A DNA stretch of 5,971 nucleotides from Desulfobacterales bacterium (GTDB lineage: Bacteria > Desulfobacterota > Desulfobacteria > Desulfobacterales > Desulfosalsimonadaceae): positions 1-5,971 of the forward strand of contig SKZX01000063.1 of assembly GCA_007127175.1 (NCBI GenBank). Direction: 5' to 3'. Numbering within the stretch: the stretch's first letter is position 1; each line of letters starts with the position of its first letter. Positions 4,688 to 5,971 of this stretch are shown here, piece after piece. The translations under genes and the position numbers were made by a program. The notes under the pieces are model-generated. The model saw only the letters and a program-made list of their open reading frames with translations, was not told the origin of the DNA and made no database searches.

Positions 4688-5971
4688 ATGCCTATACCCT
4701 TAGACGCCAATGACCGGGATTTCTTCAGGCTGGTCGCCCACGCCGGTTTCATCAACCAGTTCAGCGACCGGAGACGGGAACTGGAAGCGCAAATCGCAGG
4801 CGTACCAGTCGACACAACAAGAAAACACCGCACGGAAAAATTCCTGGCCCGGGTGAAAGACCGCATATCGAACCTGGAGTCCCGGCGCATGGGCTCTCTG
4901 GACGCCTTTTCCGGGGAAGACCGGGATTTGATGAAAAAGGTCTTTCTCCTTGAGATGTTTTACCGCTTCAAGGACCGGCTCGACCAGCTTATTCTCCTGC
5001 AGCTGGAAAACGACCCGCCGCCGCTTAAAATCCCCTTCTACAACGAACTGTATTCCGCCATGGCCATGCGCGGGTTCTCGGATGCGGATTTCAGGCATTA
5101 CCTTCCTTTGGGCTTCCAGATCCGGCGGGCGTTCTATTTCATCGACCGCAGCCTCATCGGGAGTTCTGAATCCATGAAAACCCTGCGGCTCAAGCTCTGG
5201 AACAATGTGTTCACCCATGACATCGACATTTACGACAAATACCTCAAAGACCGGATGGAGGATTTCTCGACCCTGATACTGGGGGAGACCGGCACCGGCA
5301 AAGGGACCGCGGCCATGGCCATCGGCCGGTCCGGCTACATCCCCCTTGACCGGCGCGGCAAATCCTTCGTGGAAAGCTTTACCCGCTCCTTTGTTTCCAT
5401 CAACCTCTCCCAGTTCCCGGAAACGCTTCTCGAGTCCGCCCTTTTCGGCCATAAAAAGGGGGCGTTTACCGGGGCAATCGAGGACTCCCCCGGGGTGTTC
5501 GAGCAATGCAGTCCTTACGGCGCCATCCTGCTCGATGAAATCGGAGAAATATCCGGGCCGGTGCAGGTCAAGCTGCTCCAGGTCCTTCAGGAGCGAATGT
5601 TCAGCCCGGTGGGCAGCCGCAAAACAATCCGCTTCAAGGGGCGGGTCATTGCGGCCACCAACCGCCCCCTGGAGCAGGTCCGCGACGGCGGCCTGTTCAG
5701 GGAGGACTTCTACTACCGCCTGTGTTCGGATGTCATAACGGTGCCCACCCTTCGCCTGCGCCTATCCGAGGACAAAAACGAGTTGCCCCTACTGCTACGG
5801 CTGACCTTGAAGAAGCTCATCGGGAACCCTCCCGGAGACCTTGTAGACATGGTCCAAAACGCCATTGACGCCCGGCTCGGCCCCGAATACCCGTGGCCGG
5901 GCAATGTCCGGGAGCTCGAGCAGTGCGTCCGCGGCATCCTGCTCAGGGGCTCCTATGCCGGGGAACCCGGC
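4688..5971 (+). CDS. Sigma-54-dependent transcriptional activator with unusual N-terminal domain (3' end outside window)
   Basis: An AAA+ ATPase that remodels sigma-54 RNA polymerase at promoters. The frame is open from ATG 4688 through the window end (428 codons seen). Residues 1-155 are a mostly helical, charged region with no receiver, GAF or PAS signature that I can recognise. The AAA+ domain starts near LIGSSESMK (156-164), with Walker A GETGTGKG (199-206), sigma-54 contact loop GAFTGA (258-263), Walker B ILLDEIGE (280-287), sensor I AATNR (322-326), arginine-finger region FREDFYYRL (337-345) and sensor II WPGNVREL (403-410). All key elements are present, so it should hydrolyse ATP and contact sigma-54. 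Walker A ends in Gly where many family members have Glu. The DNA-binding end lies beyond the window. No earlier ATG, GTG or TTG exists in frame after the TAA at 4634, and no Shine-Dalgarno sequence precedes the ATG, so the start is less sure than the identity. Confidence 0.93.
   Translation, partial: MPIPLDANDRDFFRLVAHAGFINQFSDRRRELEAQIAGVPVDTTRKHRTEKFLARVKDRISNLESRRMGSLDAFSGEDRDLMKKVFLLEMFYRFKDRLDQLILLQLENDPPPLKIPFYNELYSAMAMRGFSDADFRHYLPLGFQIRRAFYFIDRSLIGSSESMKTLRLKLWNNVFTHDIDIYDKYLKDRMEDFSTLILGETGTGKGTAAMAIGRSGYIPLDRRGKSFVESFTRSFVSINLSQFPETLLESALFGHKKGAFTGAIEDSPGVFEQCSPYGAILLDEIGEISGPVQVKLLQVLQERMFSPVGSRKTIRFKGRVIAATNRPLEQVRDGGLFREDFYYRLCSDVITVPTLRLRLSEDKNELPLLLRLTLKKLIGNPPGDLVDMVQNAIDARLGPEYPWPGNVRELEQCVRGILLRGSYAGEPG

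Noticed and set aside
4700..5506. 268-codon minus-strand ORF opposite the sigma-54 activator
   Set aside because: The plus strand carries a complete AAA+ sigma-54 domain through the same region, so this frame is a shadow.

Overview
The window reads as ordinary chromosome of a moderately GC-rich, Gram-negative-type anaerobe. A sulfate-reducing or syntrophic deltaproteobacterium (Desulfobacterota) is my best guess, not a proof. The basis is a 4-hydroxybutyryl-CoA dehydratase homologue, a sigma-54 activator, a membrane diguanylate cyclase, and a short ACAGACT/AGTCTGT palindrome of a kind I associate with dispersed repeats in such genomes. There are no rRNA or tRNA genes, CRISPR arrays, insertion sequences or phage genes.

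Layout. Positions 1-63 hold the probable last codons of an unidentified plus-strand gene. rfbA/rmlA (89-985, +) encodes glucose-1-phosphate thymidylyltransferase, the first step of dTDP-sugar synthesis for surface polysaccharide. It converges, with a 7-bp gap, on a minus-strand gene (993-2108) for a membrane GGDEF protein with an intact active site and an inhibitory I-site. A 232-bp AT-richer gap (2109-2340) with one weak terminator-like hairpin separates it from abfD (2341-3789, -), a 4-hydroxybutyryl-CoA dehydratase/vinylacetyl-CoA isomerase family protein. A divergent intergenic region (3790-4040) carries a sigma-70-like promoter facing each way, a helically phased CATTCA repeat array and a doubtful small ORF. 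A two-CBS-domain protein (4041-4514, +) follows. The next gap (4515-4687) contains a strong REP-like palindrome. The last gene (4688 to the window end, +) is a sigma-54-dependent activator with an unusual N-terminal domain, cut off before its DNA-binding region.

How the genes relate. They do not form one pathway: surface sugar supply, c-di-GMP signalling, CoA-ester metabolism, adenylate-type sensing and sigma-54 control sit side by side. The one suggestive arrangement is abfD divergent from the CBS gene, where a shared control region is possible.

The points most worth following are: (a) RmlA has Glu where the family has its phosphate-contacting Lys; (b) the AbfD loop carrying the [4Fe-4S] ligands appears one residue shorter than in the Clostridium enzyme; (c) direct repeats spaced 11-12-11 bp lie over the CBS-gene promoter; (d) the N-terminal domain of the sigma-54 activator is unrecognised. 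I found no convincing new multi-gene system.
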